Positions 1 to 8,162 of a DNA stretch of 34,521 bases are shown here, one piece after another. Location of the stretch: positions 1 through 34,521 of the forward strand of contig CAMAVY010000022.1 of the NCBI GenBank assembly GCA_945861675.1, in the 5' to 3' direction. The position numbers were made by a program, and so were the translations under genes. Position 1 is the first letter of the stretch, and every line of letters begins with the position of its first letter. Under the pieces are notes generated by a model. That model was not told the DNA's origin, made no database searches, and saw only the letters and a program-made list of their open reading frames with translations. This stretch comes from Klebsiella pneumoniae. Lineage in GTDB: Bacteria > Pseudomonadota > Gammaproteobacteria > Pseudomonadales > Azotimanducaceae.

Positions 1-149
1 GAACCCGCGCAGCGTTTCAGGCTGATCGTGGCCACCTGCGCTACCATCCACCCCGTCACTCATGCACGCATTCAAGCGTCCACGATCACGCTGAAACAGC
101 GTCCACGATCAGAATGAAATGAGTGGCCACGATCGCTGAAATACGCACA
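1..149. mobile_element. Terminus of an insertion sequence, probably IS21-like
   Basis: This stretch has no gene but carries several copies of one motif of about 20 bp: GTGGCCACGATCgctGAAA at 123-141, GCGTCCACGATC...GAAA at 99-119 and at 76-96, and an inverted copy (TTTCAGgctGATCGTGGCCAC) at 15-35. Read on the minus strand, the outer edge begins TGTGCGTATTTC at 149, directly where the MBOAT reading frame loses family similarity. Multiple repeated transposase-binding motifs at a terminus that begins TG are typical of IS21-family elements; the assignment rests on that resemblance, as no istA or istB is visible. The body of the element would lie to the left of the window. The exact boundary could be 147-150. 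Confidence 0.6.
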
Positions 150-1342
150 CCGGACAAGGTCTCTGCGCGAAACAACACCCAGGCCACGACCACTGCAACG
201 AAGGTGAGCGTCCAACTGGATACTGTTCCCAGCAGGCTGCTCGCGGCTGGCGCATGCGCTTGTGCAGCCGCGCCCGATGTCGCACGCCGCCACAGATGAT
301 TGATCACGAGATACACACCATGCAGCCCACCCCACGCAACAAACGTCCAGCTTGCACCGTGCCACAGGCCGCCCAGCAACATGGTGATCATGAGGTTCGT
401 GTAGCGCTGCCACTCGCCATGGCGATTGCCGCCGAGCGGTATGTACAGGTAGTCGCGCAGGAACTGCGACAGCGTCATGTGCCAGTGCCGCCAGAACTCG
501 ATGATGTTGCGCGCCTGATACGGCGATTCGAAGTTCATCGGCAGCTGCACGTTGAACATGCGCGACACACCGATGGCCATGTCGCAGTAGCCGGAGAAGT
601 CGAAGTACAGCTGCAATGTGTAGGCGAGTGCGCCGAACCAGGCTGCGGCCATTGAGGGTCGTGCGCCGGCTTCGGCGCTAGCGAACACTGGATCGGCATA
701 GCCCGAGAAGGTGTCGGCCAGCAGCACCTTCTTGCCCAGTCCGATCACGAAGATCGCCAACCCCACAGTAATGTTGTTGGCATTGGGCCGGTAGATCGCG
801 GCATCTGCAAACTGCGGCATGATCTGGCCATGGTGCAGTACCGGCCCCGCAATGAGATGCGGGAAGTAGGTGACGAACAGCACGTAGTGCACCGGGTCGT
901 ATTCGCGCACCTTGCCGCGGTACACGTCCACCAGAAAGGCAATCTGGGTGAACGTAAAGAACGAGATGCCGAGTGGCAACGCGATGTTGGTGTTGGGCAG
1001 CGACAGGCCGGCGAGCGCATTGACCGTGTTCAGCGCGAAGTCGGTGTATTTGAAGATGGCCAGCACACCTAGGTTGCCCACCAGTGCGGCGATGAGGATT
1101 GTCTTTGCGTGTCCCGCCTCGCGATCGCGGGTGCGCAACATCCAAAGGCTCATCGCATAGTTGAAGGCGATGCTGCCGAGCAGCAGCAACACGAAGCGCG
1201 GACTCCAGTAGCCGTAGAACAGCACGGATGCGATGGCCAGCCAGGCCGCGGCCAGCCGTGGCTGCACGCGTGCCAGCGCAAAGAACAACGCGCAGCACAG
1301 TGGCAGAAACAGCGTGATGAAGAGAAACGAATTGAACAGCAT
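86..1342 (-). pseudogene. MBOAT-family O-acyltransferase, 3' end cut off by an insertion sequence
   Basis: A polytopic inner-membrane acyltransferase of the MBOAT family (AlgI/DltB-like), which moves acyl groups, often acetyl, onto exported polysaccharides or other envelope molecules. The start MLFNSFLFI is the usual family start. Many hydrophobic segments are visible, and the conserved core is present: HWHMTLSQFLRDYLYIPLGG, then GGLWHGASW, which contains the catalytic histidine. About 397 native codons remain, to VLFRAETLSG near position 150; the last 20 or so residues are read from the insertion-sequence end and stop at 86-88. Family members usually run about 50-100 residues longer, so one or more C-terminal membrane helices are missing and the protein is probably inactive. 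The partner (AlgJ/AlgX-like) usually found next to such genes is not in the window. Confidence 0.85.
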
Positions 1343-1361
1343 GCCGAACTGCGTGCTCGCG

Positions 1362-1415
1362 TTGCAAGGTCAGTGGGTATTGCAAGGTCAGTGGGTGTTG
1401 CGGGGCCGGTGGTTG
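1362..1415. repeat. 18-bp tandem repeat, two near-perfect copies and one degenerate
   Basis: The unit TTGCAAGGTCAGTGGGTA occurs at 1362-1379 and again, with one change, at 1380-1397; a diverged third copy (TTGCGGGGCCGGTGGTTG) lies at 1398-1415. It sits in the gap between the cupin gene and the MBOAT gene, just upstream of the MBOAT start on the minus strand. Nothing suggests a specific regulatory role. Confidence 0.85.
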
Positions 1416-1468
1416 TGCCGGGACCTGGGTGTCACCGTTGCGTCTGTTCTATCGAACCTGCAGCACGA

Positions 1469-1840
1469 TCACGCAACCGCAGGCGTGCCTGGCACATAGG
1501 CCGTCTTCTGCATGCGCAGAAACTCATTCATCGGGCGCGCGTCGGGCAACGCCACGATGTAGACCATCGGTGTGCTGGTATCGCCTTCTGCGTGCAGCGC
1601 GCCTACCGGGATGATCAGCTTGTCGCCGGCTTCCATCGGCAGACGCGTGCCCGTCTCGGCATCGAGAATCCAGGTGCTTCCCTCGATCACATAGGCGTGT
1701 ACTTCGGAGTCGTGCCAATGGGTGGGCAGTTCGCCAGACACCGGCGTAATGAGTGTGGTGGGCCAGTAGCCATCCTGCTTGATGTCGTCGAGCACCTGCT
1801 CGCGGGTCGCGAAGAACTTCTTCAGTACTTGAATTGCCAT
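1469..1840 (-). CDS. Small single-domain cupin protein
   Basis: A 123-residue protein with one cupin barrel. Metal-binding motif 1 is visible as THWHDSEVHAYVIEG (two histidines, a glutamate-spaced histidine) and motif 2 as the region around IPVGALHAEGD, with a further histidine. Such small cupins can be metal-dependent dioxygenases or isomerases, or simply ligand-binding proteins; the sequence does not say which. The length is normal for a one-domain cupin. It is transcribed away from the SDR gene at 1986, with 145 bp between them that probably hold both promoters. It could be cotranscribed with the MBOAT gene downstream, although the 126-bp gap with tandem repeats makes this uncertain. Confidence 0.8.
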   Translation of the reverse strand: MAIQVLKKFFATREQVLDDIKQDGYWPTTLITPVSGELPTHWHDSEVHAYVIEGSTWILDAETGTRLPMEAGDKLIIPVGALHAEGDTSTPMVYIVALPDARPMNEFLRMQKTAYVPGTPAVA

Positions 1841-1985
1841 GCGTCAGCCCCTGTGTGGGTTGTACGGTTGTGACATCGCCGGGCCGAGCAGTGGCACTGC
1901 GAGTGCAGGGCATTGAAGAACTTTTGTCGGCAGCGCACCAGGGTTTCCGTGGACACTTCGCGCCTCAACAGCGTTGGAGCACAGC

Positions 1986-2774
1986 ATGGACCTTGGTATT
2001 CGTGGCAAGCGGGCGATCGTGAATGGCGGCAGTGCGGGGCTCGGGCGCGGCAGTGCCCTGGCGCTGGCGCGGGAAGGCGTGGATCTGGTGGTGTCTGCGC
2101 GGGGTGAAGAGCGTCTGCGCCAGACCTGCGTTGATATTGCGAGTGAAACCGGCGTCCGCGTTACGCCGGTCGTTGCAGACCACAGCACCGCTGAAGGTCG
2201 GGCGAAGATCCTTGCGGCGTGTCCGAACCCGGACATCCTGGTCATGACCTGCTCGCCACCGCAGGTGACGGGCGACTATCTGGCCATCGAGCCACACGAC
2301 TGGCAGGTCAACCTCGCCGTGACGTTGATCAGCCCGGTGGAGTTCGTGCGCGCGACCATTGGCGGCATGATCGAACGGCGCTGGGGGCGCATCGTCAACA
2401 TTGGTACGGGGGCTGCGAAGTATCCGGTGGAGATCCGTATTCTGTCGGGCGCACCACGTGCCGCGCTGAACAACTACATCGTGGCCGTTTCGAAGAAGGT
2501 CGCACGGCACAACGTCATTCTGAACAACCTGCTGCCGGGCATGCATCACACGGCGGGGATTCTGGACGGCTTCAACAGCCGGGCCGCTGCCAACGGCACA
2601 ACCTACGATGACGAAGTCGCAAAGTTCGCGCGCGACTTTCGCATTCCTCAGGGCGGTTTTGGCGATGCAGACGACTTCGGCGTGTTCTGCGCGCTGCTGT
2701 GCAGCCAGCAGGCCAGATACGTTGTGGGGCAGAGCGTTGTGGTTGACGGCGGCGTGGGTAACAGCACGTTCTGA
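1986..2774 (+). CDS. Atypical SDR-family oxidoreductase lacking the YxxxK pair
   Basis: A 262-residue Rossmann-fold protein of the short-chain dehydrogenase/reductase family. The start is the ATG at 1986, because GGAG at 1976-1979 is well spaced as its ribosome-binding site; a TTG at 1974 is in frame but overlaps that site. The N-terminal nucleotide motif is GGSAGLGRG. In the active-site region (after GRIVNIGTG) the usual Tyr-x-x-x-Lys is replaced by SGAPRAALNNY, followed by the normal N-x-LLPG motif; the C-terminal VVVDGGVG is typical. This replacement is known from a subset of FabG-like SDRs. It may use another acid/base residue or be a binding protein. It converges on the M20 peptidase with only 14 bp between stop codons. 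Confidence 0.85.
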   Translation: MDLGIRGKRAIVNGGSAGLGRGSALALAREGVDLVVSARGEERLRQTCVDIASETGVRVTPVVADHSTAEGRAKILAACPNPDILVMTCSPPQVTGDYLAIEPHDWQVNLAVTLISPVEFVRATIGGMIERRWGRIVNIGTGAAKYPVEIRILSGAPRAALNNYIVAVSKKVARHNVILNNLLPGMHHTAGILDGFNSRAAANGTTYDDEVAKFARDFRIPQGGFGDADDFGVFCALLCSQQARYVVGQSVVVDGGVGNSTF

Positions 2775-2788
2775 GTTGGCCGGCGCGC

Positions 2789-4234
2789 CTACTTGCGGTC
2801 CGCGTACGCCTTGATCAGCCGATCCAGAAACTCACGCCCTTCATACAACGATTGCACTCGGACGCGCTCGTTCAGTCCATGTGCATTGGTGGTTGCGGGA
2901 TCGCTGAAGATGCCCGACACGCCGTAGGTGGGAATGCCCGCAGGTGTCAGGAAGCGGCCGTCGGTTGCGCCGGCGGCCATGGAAGGCACCACCGGCACGC
3001 CGGGCCACATTGCTTCGGTGATCGCCTCGATGGGGCCAAGGATGGCGCGCGTCAATGGCGGTGCGGGTGAGACCTGCTCCGGCGCATCGACAAAGCTCAC
3101 CTTGATGCCTGGGTCTGCGACAACGTGCTCCAGCGTTTGCCGCACGGACTCCTGAGTCACGCCGGGGAAGATGCGGCAATTCACGTTGGCGCCGGCACGC
3201 TGCGGCAGTCCGTTTGGTGCATGGCCGCCGTCGAGCAGGGTGGCCACGCAGGTCGTATGCAGAATCGCGTTGTAGCTGGGGTTCTGCTGCAGGCGCGCAA
3301 GTGCGGCCGCGTCGGGCGGTGTGCGCAGCACTGCGGGCATGTCGAGCGCACTCTGGCCGGCTTCGATCTTCGCCATGCGTGCAAAGAAGCCGCGCGTTGC
3401 ATCGTTGAATTGGATGGGGAAGGCGTAACCCTGCAGACGCGTCAGCGCCGCTGCCAGTCGATAGATGGCGTTGTCCGGCACCGGGCGCGATGAATGACCG
3501 CCGGGGTTCGTGATCTCGAGCCGGTAGTCCTGATAGACCTTCTCGCCGGCCTGCACGCCGTTGTACAGCAGCTTTCCGTCCGGGCTCATGCGGCCACCAC
3601 CGCCTTCGTTCAGTGCCAGCTCGGCGTCGATCAGATCGCGATGATGCTCGGCCAGGTACTTCGCCCCATCGAAATCGTTGGGCGTTTCCTCGCCGCAGGT
3701 CAGCGCCAGTTTGATGTCGCGCTTGGGGCGGTAGCCGGATTGTTTGTAGCGCAGCATGGCGTCGACAAAGATGGCCGCCATGGATTTGTCGTCGGCGGTG
3801 CCACGGCCATAGAAGTAGCCGTCTTCTTCCACCAGCTTGAACGGGTCGCGTACCCAGTCTTCGCGTTTGGCTTCCACCACATCGATGTGGGCCAGCAGCA
3901 GGATGGCCCGACGGGATTGGCCGGCCTGGCCTGATTGGCTGCCATGGAGAATGGCCACGATGTTGCTTTTGGTCGGTCGATCCGCTGGCGCAATGATCTG
4001 CACATCTGCGGCGGGATAGCCGGCTGCAGCAAGCTTGGCTGCGGTGGCGACCGTGATCCTGCTGCAATCGCCCACCGACAACGTGGTGTTCGTTTCGACC
4101 ATCTCCTGATAGATGGCGCGGAACGCTGGTTCAGGCGGTGGCAGTGCTGCCGCTGCAAGCGCGGCTGACGACAGCGCGGCTGACGACAAAGCGCCAGTGA
4201 CTGTCAACGCAAGTGCTTTGCTGAATCTGTTCAT
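2789..4234 (-). CDS. Exported M20-family zinc metallopeptidase
   Basis: A 481-residue co-catalytic zinc peptidase or amidohydrolase of family M20 (dipeptidase/carboxypeptidase/deacylase). The start at 4234 gives a signal peptide (MNRFSKALAL, then an Ala/Leu/Ser-rich stretch to about residue 30), which points to periplasmic location. Metal ligands and catalytic residues are visible: HIDVV (His116, Asp118), GRGTADDK (Asp148), CGEET (Glu182/Glu183) and the later EGGG and AHGLNE motifs; a dimerisation domain separates the two catalytic halves. The length suits the larger M20 members. The signal peptide contains a perfect 15-bp duplication (4159-4188), which creates the SSAAL-SSAAL repeat. The TerB-like gene lies 35 bp upstream on the same strand, so they may be cotranscribed. 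The substrate is not identifiable. Confidence 0.9.
   Translation of the reverse strand: MNRFSKALALTVTGALSSAALSSAALAAAALPPPEPAFRAIYQEMVETNTTLSVGDCSRITVATAAKLAAAGYPAADVQIIAPADRPTKSNIVAILHGSQSGQAGQSRRAILLLAHIDVVEAKREDWVRDPFKLVEEDGYFYGRGTADDKSMAAIFVDAMLRYKQSGYRPKRDIKLALTCGEETPNDFDGAKYLAEHHRDLIDAELALNEGGGGRMSPDGKLLYNGVQAGEKVYQDYRLEITNPGGHSSRPVPDNAIYRLAAALTRLQGYAFPIQFNDATRGFFARMAKIEAGQSALDMPAVLRTPPDAAALARLQQNPSYNAILHTTCVATLLDGGHAPNGLPQRAGANVNCRIFPGVTQESVRQTLEHVVADPGIKVSFVDAPEQVSPAPPLTRAILGPIEAITEAMWPGVPVVPSMAAGATDGRFLTPAGIPTYGVSGIFSDPATTNAHGLNERVRVQSLYEGREFLDRLIKAYADRK
4159..4188. repeat. 15-bp perfect tandem duplication inside a signal peptide
   Basis: The unit GCGCGGCTGACGACA occurs twice without mismatch (4159-4173 and 4174-4188). 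It is in frame and repeats five residues (SSAAL on the minus strand) in the hydrophobic part of the M20 peptidase signal sequence. Confidence 0.9.
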
Positions 4235-4269
4235 GCGTGCTCCGAAGGTCTGGTTGTGCACAGGCGCAC

Positions 4270-4776
4270 TCAGGGCGTGGGGGTGGCGTTTGCGTGGCCG
4301 CTGCCCGGTGCGCTGTGCTTCGCGTTGAGCTTGGCCTTGATGAAGTCCGCGTGCGACACATACATGAGGTCGGCAATCTTGCGGATCTCGAGATCCTCGT
4401 AGCGATCCAGCTGCGTGTCGCAGTACGCAAGTCGCCACAGCGCCGTCACCAGCTCCACCCGTTCCTCGGGCGACAAGCTGTCGTTCAGCGCACGCGTGAA
4501 TGGATAAATGGAGGTCGCAGTGGAATGCGCCGCGCGGGCTTCGGCGATCAGTTGGTCGGCTGCGCCATCCGTCAGCGCGTACAGAAGCCGCAGCGATGCC
4601 TTTACCTGCAGCAATTCGTCTGCAGTCACCTCGTGATCGGCCCAGGCGACCTCAAGCAACAGCATTACGGTGGCGCGCGCTAACGCGTGTGCAGGTGGCG
4701 CATGTGCCGCCGGCGCGCGTGTCGGCTGGGCGGTCAATGTCTGTACAAGTTTCTGCAGTCTGCTTTGCAGCGACAT
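4270..4776 (-). CDS. TerB-like (tellurite-resistance TerB domain) protein
   Basis: A 168-residue mostly helical protein. The central part, from ATVMLLLEVAWADHEVTADEL to the region of SLSPEERVELVTALWRLAYCD and DYEDLEIRKIADLMYVS, has the pattern of the TerB-like domain (COG4103 type): an acidic AWADHEV-like helix, two further helices, and a repeated acidic element. This domain has metal-binding acidic residues in characterised TerB. Despite the family name, most stand-alone members have no shown link to tellurite. The start at 4776 (MSLQSRLQKL) is chosen over an in-frame upstream ATG because similarity begins there; ribosome-binding signal is weak. No ter operon is nearby. It lies directly upstream of the M20 peptidase. 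Confidence 0.75.
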   Translation of the reverse strand: MSLQSRLQKLVQTLTAQPTRAPAAHAPPAHALARATVMLLLEVAWADHEVTADELLQVKASLRLLYALTDGAADQLIAEARAAHSTATSIYPFTRALNDSLSPEERVELVTALWRLAYCDTQLDRYEDLEIRKIADLMYVSHADFIKAKLNAKHSAPGSGHANATPTP

Positions 4777-4966
4777 CTGTTCGGGTACTCGGTGCTGGGT
4801 GCTTGGCCGGCAATTCTGGCAAGGTGTCACAGGCAGCGCTGTGGCGCATCCCGCCGCAGACTCTCCGAGCGACAGATTGTCTGCGCTGTTCCGGTGTGCC
4901 GGCGCTCAAGCGATACTCGGCCGGTCGCATCGCATCAAACCGCATCTTTTCAAGGGGGCACCGAAC

Positions 4967-6535
4967 ATGGCAGAGGCAGAGGTCCAGAAGGCAGGGGTCA
5001 AGCAGGCACAGGTCCGCACCATCGATACGGCGTACCACAAACTGCTGGACGCAGACACGCATCCGATCCCGGCGTCCTATCGTCGCGACTCGCCGATCGA
5101 GCCGGGTCCAACGCGTGTACCCATCAGCCGCTACATCGCCCGCGAATTCCACGATGTCGAGATCGAGAAGGTGTGGAAGCGCGTGTGGCAGATGGCCTGC
5201 CACGAAGACGACCTGCCGAATGTGGGCGACTACATTCCCTACGACATCGCGAACCTGTCGTTCCTGATCGTTCGCACGGGCCAGGATGAGTTCAAGGCGT
5301 ACTACAACGCGTGCCTGCATCGCGGCCGCAAGTTGCGCGACTGCGCGGGCAAGGCGGCTACTGAACTGCGCTGCCCCTTCCACGCCTGGACCTGGAACCT
5401 GGATGGCACGTTGAAGCAGGTGCCATGCGCCTGGGACTTCCCGGACATGAAGCGCGAGGAGCAGAGCCTGCCCGAAGCCAAGGTCGGTCGTTGGGGCCGC
5501 TTCATCTTCATCAATCCGGATCAGAACTGCGAATCGCTGGAAGATTTTCTCGGCGATCTGTCCAGCCACTTCGAACTGCTGCCTTACGAGAAGCGCTTCA
5601 AGCAGGCGCATGTGGCGAAGATCATCCGCTGCAACTGGAAGGTTGCCTCAGAAGCGTTCATGGAGTCCTACCACGTCATCGCCACGCACCCGCAGATTCT
5701 GCTGGGCGATGTGCACGACGTGGACACGAAGTACGACGTGTTCGGCAACTACTCGCGTGCCATCCGCTGCGGCGCACTGGACAGCAAGGGCATGCCGCAG
5801 TGGGAGCCGATGCCCGAAGATGGCCGCATGCGTGTGCGTCATCCGTTGAACGGTTTTGTCTACGAGGCCACTGACGACGGGCTTGTGAAGGTCACTGCGC
5901 CCGATGGCCGGTCGGGGTTGTTCACGGCCGCATCGGAGTACGTCAGCGGTGATCTGGGCGATGTGAACCCGCATCTGTGCATCTGGGTTGGCGGCCGACA
6001 GATTCAGCAGACTGAACTGGACAAGGCCATCGCAGCACGCGCTGCGCAGAGCGGCGCTGCACCGACCACCAACTATCGCGTGGCGTTCTCGGACATGCAG
6101 CGCGCTGCACTGAAAACGGCGATTCCATCCATTGCCGACCAGATTGCCGATATCGAGTTCGCCTCCACGTTCTTCACGGTGTTCCCGAACTTCCATCCCT
6201 GGGGTTCGTTCAATCGCATCGTGTATCGCTTCCGGCCGAATGGCATGAACCACGAGGAATGCATCATGGAGTGCATCTACCTTGCGCCCATTCCCGAGAC
6301 CGGCGCTTTCGAGCCCTGCTCAACCATTCATTGGCTGGGCGCGGACGACGACTGGACCGATGCGCCGGAGCTCGGAATGCTGGCCAAGGTGTTCAACCAG
6401 GACATCCGCAACCTGCCGCATGTGCAGACCGGCATGCACACCATGCAGCGCGACTACGTGCAGTTGGCCGACTACAACGAAACTAAGCCGCGACACTTCC
6501 AGATGCTGCTGGAGAAGTGGGTCGAGAAGCCCTGA
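4967..6535 (+). CDS. Rieske non-heme iron oxygenase, large (alpha) subunit
   Basis: A 522-residue ring-hydroxylating oxygenase component. The N-terminal Rieske domain has Cys116-x-His118 and Cys136-P-F-His139, which bind the [2Fe-2S] cluster. The catalytic domain begins with the NWKVASEAFMESYHVIATH motif, giving His236 and His241 as mononuclear iron ligands; the third carboxylate should lie near the C-terminal QRDYVQLAD. Such enzymes take electrons from a separate reductase, which is not in this window. The start ATG at 4967 lies downstream of a purine-rich GGGGG stretch at 4954-4958. The enzyme is somewhat longer than the common 420-450-residue alpha subunits, with an N-terminal extension of about 50 residues. 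Its substrate is unknown. It converges on the CoA-transferase with four bases between stop codons. Confidence 0.92.
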   Translation: MAEAEVQKAGVKQAQVRTIDTAYHKLLDADTHPIPASYRRDSPIEPGPTRVPISRYIAREFHDVEIEKVWKRVWQMACHEDDLPNVGDYIPYDIANLSFLIVRTGQDEFKAYYNACLHRGRKLRDCAGKAATELRCPFHAWTWNLDGTLKQVPCAWDFPDMKREEQSLPEAKVGRWGRFIFINPDQNCESLEDFLGDLSSHFELLPYEKRFKQAHVAKIIRCNWKVASEAFMESYHVIATHPQILLGDVHDVDTKYDVFGNYSRAIRCGALDSKGMPQWEPMPEDGRMRVRHPLNGFVYEATDDGLVKVTAPDGRSGLFTAASEYVSGDLGDVNPHLCIWVGGRQIQQTELDKAIAARAAQSGAAPTTNYRVAFSDMQRAALKTAIPSIADQIADIEFASTFFTVFPNFHPWGSFNRIVYRFRPNGMNHEECIMECIYLAPIPETGAFEPCSTIHWLGADDDWTDAPELGMLAKVFNQDIRNLPHVQTGMHTMQRDYVQLADYNETKPRHFQMLLEKWVEKP

Positions 6536-6548
6536 TCGATCAGGGCTT
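6527..6548. terminator. 22-bp perfect palindrome across two convergent stop codons
   Basis: The half-site AAGCCCTGATC is followed directly by its exact reverse complement, so the 22 bp are a perfect palindrome. It holds the TGA of the Rieske gene (6533-6535) and the TGA of the CoA-transferase (6540-6542), and both proteins therefore end in Lys-Pro. As RNA it could form an 8-9-bp stem in either direction, so a bidirectional terminator is plausible; no run of T follows on either side, which weakens that reading. Confidence 0.5.
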
Positions 6549-7745
6549 GGCCGGCACCTCCGCGACCAACAGCTCCGCAGCCAACAGCTCCGCAGCCAAC
6601 ACCTCCGCAGTATGTGCACCCAGTGCGGGTGCCATGCTGCGCACGGCAGGTCGCTCGCCGTCGAAGCGAATGGGCAGCCCCATCAGCGATCTGCCGAGGC
6701 CAGGCACCGGTTGCAGCATGCCGGTGGCTTCGGTTTGTGGATGCGCCAGCGCTTGGTCCAGTGTGTTGATGGGTGAACAGGGGACATCGGCCGCGCTGAA
6801 CAGGTCAACCCATTCGCCTTTGCTGCGCGTCAACATGATCTGCGCAATGGCGTCGAGCAACACATCACGGTGTTTCACCCGGTCCAGGTTCTTTTCGAAG
6901 CGCGGATCCGTGGCCCACTCTGCATGGCCGAGCACCTGCGCGACTTTCGCAAACAGCCGGTCGTTGCCTGCCGCGATGACCACCGGACCGTTGTTCGTTT
7001 CGAACGCCTGAAAAGGGATCAGCCGACCGCTGCCGGTGGCATGGCGTTCCGGCAATGTGCCGAAGCACTGGTACTGCGCACCGGGAATGGTCAGCCAGCC
7101 GAGTGCCGTCTCGAACAACGAAGCATCGACCACACAACCTGCGCCTGTGCGCGCCCGTTGGAACAGTGCAGCCAGGCAACCCATGGCCGCCCACATGCCG
7201 GTGCCATGGTCGAGCACCTGCGTGCCGATGCGCATCGGCGAACCATCGGCCGTACCTTGCAGCATCATCAGTCCGGAAAACGCCTGCACCATGGGCTCGT
7301 AGCCAGGGTTCAACTTCAGCGGCCCGGTGCTGCCGAAGGCGCCCACCGAGCAGTAGATGAGCTGCGGGTTCAGCGCGCGCATGGCTTCGGCGCCCAGCCC
7401 GAATTCTTCCAGCACGCCTGGCCGCGAGTTCTGCACCAGTACATCGGCCTGTGCGATCAACTGCTTCAATGCCGCCATCGATTCGGCGTTATTGAAGTCC
7501 ACAACCACGGATCGCTTGTTCATGTTCACGGCGTGGAAGCTTGACCCGCTGTCTGCAGCGGCGCTGTCCGCCTGCACCGGTGCACCCCACTTGCGTGCAT
7601 CGTCGCCGCTCGGGCGTTCGATCTTCACCACGTCGGCGCCCAGGTGCGACAGGATCTCCGCTGCGTAAGGGCCGGCAAGGTTCGCGCCGATCTCAATCAC
7701 TTTGATGTCGGTCAGCGGCAGATTGTTTGCAGTGGGTTTGGTCAT
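6540..7745 (-). CDS. Class III (CaiB/BaiF-type) CoA-transferase
   Basis: A 401-residue family III CoA-transferase, which moves CoA between carboxylic acids or racemises acyl-CoAs. Visible family motifs are the N-terminal KVIEIGANLAGPYAAEILSHLGADVVKIE, the NxNKRSVVVDF segment, RPGVLEEFGLG, YCSVGAFGSTGP and QVLDHGTGMWAA, in which Asp179 aligns with the catalytic aspartate. The length is normal. The C-terminus carries an odd low-complexity tail (AEVLAAELLAAELLVAEVPAKP-like) produced by a 15-bp tandem repeat at 6555-6614. A degenerate 18-bp repeat sits in its leader (7764-7817). Next to the Rieske oxygenase, it suggests a catabolic route through CoA thioesters. The donor and acceptor cannot be predicted. 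Confidence 0.92.
   Translation of the reverse strand: MTKPTANNLPLTDIKVIEIGANLAGPYAAEILSHLGADVVKIERPSGDDARKWGAPVQADSAAADSGSSFHAVNMNKRSVVVDFNNAESMAALKQLIAQADVLVQNSRPGVLEEFGLGAEAMRALNPQLIYCSVGAFGSTGPLKLNPGYEPMVQAFSGLMMLQGTADGSPMRIGTQVLDHGTGMWAAMGCLAALFQRARTGAGCVVDASLFETALGWLTIPGAQYQCFGTLPERHATGSGRLIPFQAFETNNGPVVIAAGNDRLFAKVAQVLGHAEWATDPRFEKNLDRVKHRDVLLDAIAQIMLTRSKGEWVDLFSAADVPCSPINTLDQALAHPQTEATGMLQPVPGLGRSLMGLPIRFDGERPAVRSMAPALGAHTAEVLAAELLAAELLVAEVPAKP
6555..6614. repeat. 15-bp tandem repeat, four units, in the CoA-transferase C-terminus
   Basis: Units start at 6555, 6570, 6585 and 6600; those at 6570 and 6585 are identical (CAGCTCCGCAGCCAA), the outer two diverge. The array is in frame with the CoA-transferase gene and codes for repeated Ala-Glu-Leu-Leu-Ala residues in the tail, beyond the conserved fold. 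Confidence 0.9.
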
Positions 7746-8162
7746 TCAGGACTCGCAGTGCTTGGTCGATTCCCGCTGATGGGTCGATGCCCGGTGACGG
7801 GTTGATGCTGGGTAAAACGCATATTGCGTCGGCAGGTGATTTCAGGGGCGGGGTTTAGCTGCGGTTCAGGTTCGTGAGTGGACCATACGCGACAGCGTCG
7901 GGTTCGTTGCATGCTGGCGGGCCGGACCTGCGGCCCTTAACATGCGCGGCCTGCGCCGGGGGTGCGTTCGGGCAGTCTGCAAGGCCCGACATCCAAACGG
8001 TCGATGAACGTTACGGGCCACTTGCACTCCAAGCCCCGCTGCAAAACGCGCCGCCTGGCCATGCCTGGCTTAAACACCAGAACGCTTTCAGATCAGAACA
8101 CTTCGAGCCGCTCTCCAGGGCATAGCTCTCCAAGGTATAGATAGAAACAAGTGAGGTTGAAC
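7746..8162. other. 417-bp intergenic region between divergent genes, with an 18-bp repeat
   Basis: This gap separates the CoA-transferase (minus) from the TPR protein (plus). At 7764-7817 it has three degenerate 18-bp units beginning GGTCGATTCC, GGTCGATGCC and GGTTGATGCT, directly upstream of the CoA-transferase start, so they would lie in its mRNA leader or promoter. The rest holds no convincing coding sequence. It should contain promoters for both flanking genes but no clear -35/-10 pair was identified. GAGG at 8153-8156 is a good ribosome-binding site for the ATG at 8163. Confidence 0.6.

Noticed and set aside
1109-1873. Long plus-strand frame of 254 codons
   Set aside because: It lies opposite the MBOAT start and the cupin gene, and its residue make-up (Arg/His/Gln-rich) is that of an antisense shadow in G+C-rich DNA.
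2789-4438. Longer version of the M20 peptidase starting at 4438
   Set aside because: The extra 68 residues run antiparallel over the TerB-like gene and have no family similarity; a proper signal peptide starts at 4234.
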